A DNA stretch of 64,000 bases from Methylobacterium sp. WL1 (lineage in GTDB: Bacteria > Pseudomonadota > Alphaproteobacteria > Rhizobiales > Beijerinckiaceae), in assembly GCF_008000895.1 (NCBI RefSeq), contig NZ_CP042823.1, positions 5,168,501-5,232,500 on the forward strand, in the 5' to 3' direction. Positions 61,004 through 64,000 of the stretch are shown piece after piece. Under the pieces are notes generated by a model. It saw nothing but the letters and a program-made list of their open reading frames with translations. It was not told the DNA's origin and ran no database searches. The number at the start of each line of letters is the position of its first letter. Within the stretch, counting starts at the first letter, position 1. The translations under genes were made by a program, and so were the position numbers.

Positions 61004-62166
61004 TAGTGCACTGACTCAGACGGATGGTTCAGGGGCTCGATTGAGGGCGTCGAAGATGGCGGCGGCGGGCTTGGTCCAGACGAAGGGTCGTGGGCTTTGG
61101 TTGTGCTCACCGATGTAGCGTTTGATGGCGGCCTGCAGGTCGACGATGCCGGTGAAGGTGCCTCGCCGGAGGCGACGGCGCGTCAGCGTGGAGAAGAAGC
61201 CCTCGACGGCATTGAGCCAGGAAGCCGAAGTCGGTGTGACGTGGAACGTCCATCGCGGGTGGCGGGTGAGCCAGGCGCGCACCTTCGGGTGCTTGTGGCT
61301 GCCGTAGTTGTCGAGCACCACGTGGATCGCCTTGCCCGCTGGGACTGCCGCCTCGACGGTGTTGAGGAAACGGATGACCTCACCGTGGCGATGGCGCTGC
61401 ATGCAGCGGCCGAGCACCGTGCCTTCCAGGACGTCGAGGGCGGCAAACAAGGTCGTGGTGCCGTGGCGGGTGTCGTCGTGCGTCTGAGCGGCGGGATGCC
61501 CGGGCCCGAGCGGCTGGTCGGGACGGGTTCGCTCCAGGGCCTGGATCTGGGACTCCTCATCCTGAGCGTGTCGAAGGACCGTCGATGGACAGCACGACGG
61601 CGTGGGCGGGCGGTTGCATATAGAGACCGACCACATCCTCGACCTTCTCGGCGAAGGCCGGGTCGTGGGAGCGCTTGAAGGTCCGCACCCGATGCGGTTG
61701 CAGGCGGTGCTCCTGCCAGATCCGCTGCACGGAGCGGAGTGAGATGCCGGTCCGCGCAGCGACGGCGCGGCCGGTCCAGTGCGTGACCTCGTCCGGCGGT
61801 TCCGAACACGTCAGCGCCAGCACCGTCGCCACGGTGCGGGTGGAATGCGGCGGGGTGCCGGGTGGGCGGGTCTTGTCCCGCAGCAGGCCCTCGACGCCCT
61901 CCTCGGCAAAGCGCTGCTGCCAGCGCCAGACTGCGGGCCGGCTGACGCCGGCCTGCCGAGCCACGTCCTGCACGCTCAAGCGTTCGAACGAGAGCAGGAC
62001 GATGCGCGCCCGCAGGATGTGCTTGAGCGGGCGGGATCGGTCTCCGGCGATCGTGGACAACGCCAACTTGGTGGCGTCGTCGAGGAGCACGCAGACGGTC
62101 TGAGCCATCGCCCAGACTCGCATGCATCACCCCCTGCGTGAATCCTCTGACCACGTCAGTGCACTA
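61004..62166. mobile_element. IS630-family element 2
   Basis: About 1160 bp with ends TAGTGCACTGAC at 61004 and its reverse complement ending at 62166. It uses the same TA (61004-61005) as the right end of element 1, so the two are directly joined. It carries a broken transposase. Confidence 0.85.
61016..62123 (-). pseudogene. IS630 element 2 transposase, disrupted by a 24-bp insertion
   Basis: The first frame (62123 to 61557) holds the DNA-binding part (VQDVARQAGVSRPAVWRWQQRF) and the first DDE strand AVVLSID. It then runs into stop codons. The other frame resumes with SQIQALERTRPDQPLGPG, then VVLDNYGSHKHPKV and SASWLNAVEGFFS. Relatives read SIDEKSQIQ at the join, so about 24 bp at 61556-61579 are inserted and shift the frame. 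The element is inactive unless helped in trans. Confidence 0.87.
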
Positions 62167-62869
62167 GCAGACACTGAGCCGAGCCCTGCGGAGCATGGGC
62201 TATCGGAAGCGCTCCGCTCGTCTGCGCTACCACGCCCAGGACCCGGACGCCATACCGATTGTTAAAAACCTTTCCCCGCCTGCCTGACGGAGATCGCGCA
62301 AGCCGATAGAGATCTGGTTCGCCGATGAGGCCCGAGTCTGCCAAGAGAACACGATTACCCTGCGCTGGGCCCAACGTGGCACGCGCTCTTCTGCCCCTAA
62401 GGACCAGCGTACCGCCCCCGCCTCCATTTCGGGGCGATTTGCCCCGCCCTCGGCAAAAGGGGCCAGTCTTGTCATGCCCCGCTGCACCACCGAGGCGATG
62501 GCCTTTCACCCCGAAGAGATCGTACAAGTCGTGGTCCCCGGCGCGTAGGCCTTCCTGCTGCTCAAACAGGCTGGCTGCCGCATCACCAATACAGCCTCAG
62601 TACCCGCCCACATTACCCTGTTGCCCCTGCCGGCCCGCGCCCCCGAACTCAACACGGTCGAGAACCTTTGGCCATTCATGCGCGGCGATTGGGTCGACAA
62701 TCGCGTCTTTAATTCCCACGCCAACATCTTCGACCATTGCTGCCAGGCCTTGAACACCCTCATCTCCCGGCCCTGGCGCATCAGATCCATCGAACTGTGC
62801 GCAGGGCTCAAGGGTTCTGATCGATTAGTATCGGGCAAAATTGATTGTATTTTTGAGAAAAATATTTAG
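62167..62869 (+). pseudogene. Older IS630-type transposase remnant
   Basis: Pieces in one strand match another IS630 group: SMGYRKRSARLRYH, WFADEARVCQENTITLRWAQRG, and PELNTVENLWPFMRGDWVDNRVF to RPWRIRSIEL. Stops and frame changes interrupt it, for example TAG at 62546. Its 5' part is cut by element 2, which therefore arrived later. Confidence 0.8.
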
Positions 62870-63177
62870 TATTATTTAATTTAAATCAAAATTATTTGCT
62901 ATAAACATCCAGTAATTCCGGATTTCAGTCTGTTCTAATTGTAAGTATTTCATAGCTGTATTTGTTTTGATAAAGAGCGCATATCCTCAAACCTATGGGT
63001 GCCGTGCCACTTCGAACTGAGCTCATCCCAAGCTGTAACGAAGAGGTCAATTATTGAATTGTGTGTTTTGACATCCGCAGGAATTTGCTCCAGGTGCCTG
63101 CCTGCGGAGATAGCCGCCATTGAGGAGCTCTTCGCCGACGTCGCAGAAGGCATTCGAGACTGGAAGGGCTGGTTCAT
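62870..63177. other. AT-rich patch with an orphan open frame
   Basis: 62860-62960 is strikingly AT-rich compared with the rest of the window. After it, a minus-strand frame (62950-63177, 75 codons) encodes a plausible helix DLFVTAWDELSSKWHG, and a second minus frame upstream reads LYSTFNEPALPVSNAF. They may be fragments of one frameshifted foreign gene. No family was recognised. Confidence 0.4.
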
Positions 63178-63475
63178 TGAAGGTGGAATAGAGGACCTTC
63201 TGATCCCGAGTTAGTGAGAGAAGGCTAGAAGGAGTGCCACTTTTCAGGTCCCTGGGTCGGAACGGCACTGGGCCGATCTTGCGTTTTTCGTCCTCTCGCC
63301 GTTCCCGGGCGTCCAGCCCGCTCCAGGCCGACAGCGTAGGGCATAGACGAAGGCTCATAAGGACGCCGTGGGCTGACACCGACACAGATAGGACAGGTGT
63401 AGCCCTTTAAGGGCTGACACCAGTCTTCTGGCAGGGGTGACCTGCCCGGTATTTTGGACCGAGCCGATTGAGAGG
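63178..63475. other. Gap between the AT-rich patch and the IS3 element
   Basis: About 300 bp. It contains the direct repeat GGGCTGACACC twice (near 63371 and 63410), probably part of the IS3-type end or of its target. No gene was seen. Confidence 0.4.
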
Positions 63476-64000
63476 CTACTGCATGGTGGCGGCCATGGGT
63501 AGCCGGAAGGCCAGGTCCGGGAAGGTGACAGGCGCGGGCGGCCGATAGCCCAAGGACGAATGCGGTCGAACGCGGTTGTAGGTATTCTGCCACATGCCGA
63601 TCACGGTCTGTGCCTCCTTGAGCGAGTAGAAGATCTCTTGGCGTAGGCACTCGTCCTTCAGCTTGCCATTGAAGCTCTCACAATAGCCATTCTCCCACGG
63701 CGATCCTGGTGCGATGTACTGGATCTGCGGGCCGGTTTTGGCGACCCATTTCCGCAAAGCCTTCGAGATCATCTCTGGGCCGTTGTCGCAGCGGATGTTG
63801 TCGGGGATGCCATGCAGGCACATCGCATCGGCCAGCGCCTCGATCACACCCAGACTGCTGATGCGCCTCGCGACCTTTAGCGCCAGGCAGGCGCGACTGT
63901 GCTCGTCGATCAGCGTCAGGATACGCAGGCTTCGCCCGTCATGGGTCTGGCCCTGCACAAAGTCGAAGCTCCAGACGTGATTGCGATGGAGAGGCCGCAG
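63476..64000 (-). CDS. IS3-family transposase OrfB, 5' end beyond the window
   Basis: At least 175 codons of the integrase core. The reading frame is open to the right edge. Catalytic residues: first Asp in VWSFDFVQGQ, second in RCDNGPE, Glu in NGYCESFNGKLKDE. It ends RPPAPVTFPDLAFRLPMAATMQ. IS3 elements normally make this part by frameshift from OrfA, which would lie outside the window to the right. Confidence 0.92.
   Translation of the reverse strand: MRPLHRNHVWSFDFVQGQTHDGRSLRILTLIDEHSRACLALKVARRISSLGVIEALADAMCLHGIPDNIRCDNGPEMISKALRKWVAKTGPQIQYIAPGSPWENGYCESFNGKLKDECLRQEIFYSLKEAQTVIGMWQNTYNRVRPHSSLGYRPPAPVTFPDLAFRLPMAATMQ

Larger units (their letters stand above)
59945..61005. mobile_element. 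IS630-family element 1
   Basis: About 1060 bp bounded by TA. The ends are inverted repeats starting CTAGAGCCGTGCCCT at 59944 and in reverse at 61006, matching at about 21 of 24 positions. TA duplication at the target is typical of this family. It carries a two-frame transposase on the minus strand. Confidence 0.88.

Noticed and set aside
62999..63214. Plus-strand 71-codon frame as a gene
   Set aside because: Opposite-strand frames in the same place look equally or more coding, and none has a recognisable domain.

Overview
The window is high-GC DNA from an alphaproteobacterium, most likely Methylobacterium or a close relative. The evidence is a lanthanide-type PQQ alcohol dehydrogenase, a caa3-type oxidase operon, a CIRCE-controlled groES-groEL, DUF6481, GCG_CRPN and DUF3606 proteins, and many small secreted proteins of the kind these genomes carry. 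No rRNA, tRNA or CRISPR array was recognised.

Layout. 1-2457: a subtilase autotransporter on the minus strand that runs off the left edge, divergent from an AraC-type regulator (2787-3899). 3945-15578: a sulfur locus. It has a YeeE/YedE thiosulfate-transporter-like pair, a 63-residue unknown, cysE, a family 2 encapsulin shell with an inserted cyclic-nucleotide-binding domain, and an overlapping cysteine desulfurase with a long disordered N-terminal extension that should be the cargo. After a strong terminator come organosulfur genes: an SfnB-like flavoenzyme, an SsuD-like monooxygenase, an SsuA-like binding protein, a cupin, and a DszA/NtaA-like monooxygenase broken by an in-frame TAG. 15732-19300: DUF6481, a cold-shock protein, groES-groEL. 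19375-33287: mostly small secreted or membrane proteins of unknown function, a TAXI-type binding protein, an MHYT-PAS-GGDEF-EAL protein, a CBS-pair protein and a candidate CUCCUCCC-motif small RNA.

33531-42828 is a respiratory block. A minus-strand group (PQQ alcohol dehydrogenase, XoxJ-like protein, cytochrome c, GlcG-like protein, CtaG) diverges from a plus-strand oxidase operon (CoxB fused to cytochrome c, CtaD, subunit III, a small membrane protein, a cytochrome c lipoprotein). Together they would carry electrons from alcohol oxidation in the periplasm to oxygen. 43041-57596 holds a Na+/H+ antiporter, an EEP-family phosphohydrolase, fasciclin and PRC-barrel proteins, an MscS channel with a DUF2254 protein, a DASS transporter, a two-component system whose kinase is frameshifted, and an RMF-like protein.

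58513-64000 is a transposon graveyard: an IS481-type remnant, two IS630-family elements sharing one TA dinucleotide, an older IS630-type remnant that the second one interrupts, an AT-rich patch, and an IS3-family transposase cut by the right edge. One intact glyoxalase-like gene (58933-59829) sits among them.

The most notable system is the encapsulin and cysteine desulfurase pair. Its neighbours suggest a protein compartment that handles sulfur from cysteine, next to genes for thiosulfate uptake, O-acetylserine synthesis and sulfonate or sulfone scavenging.
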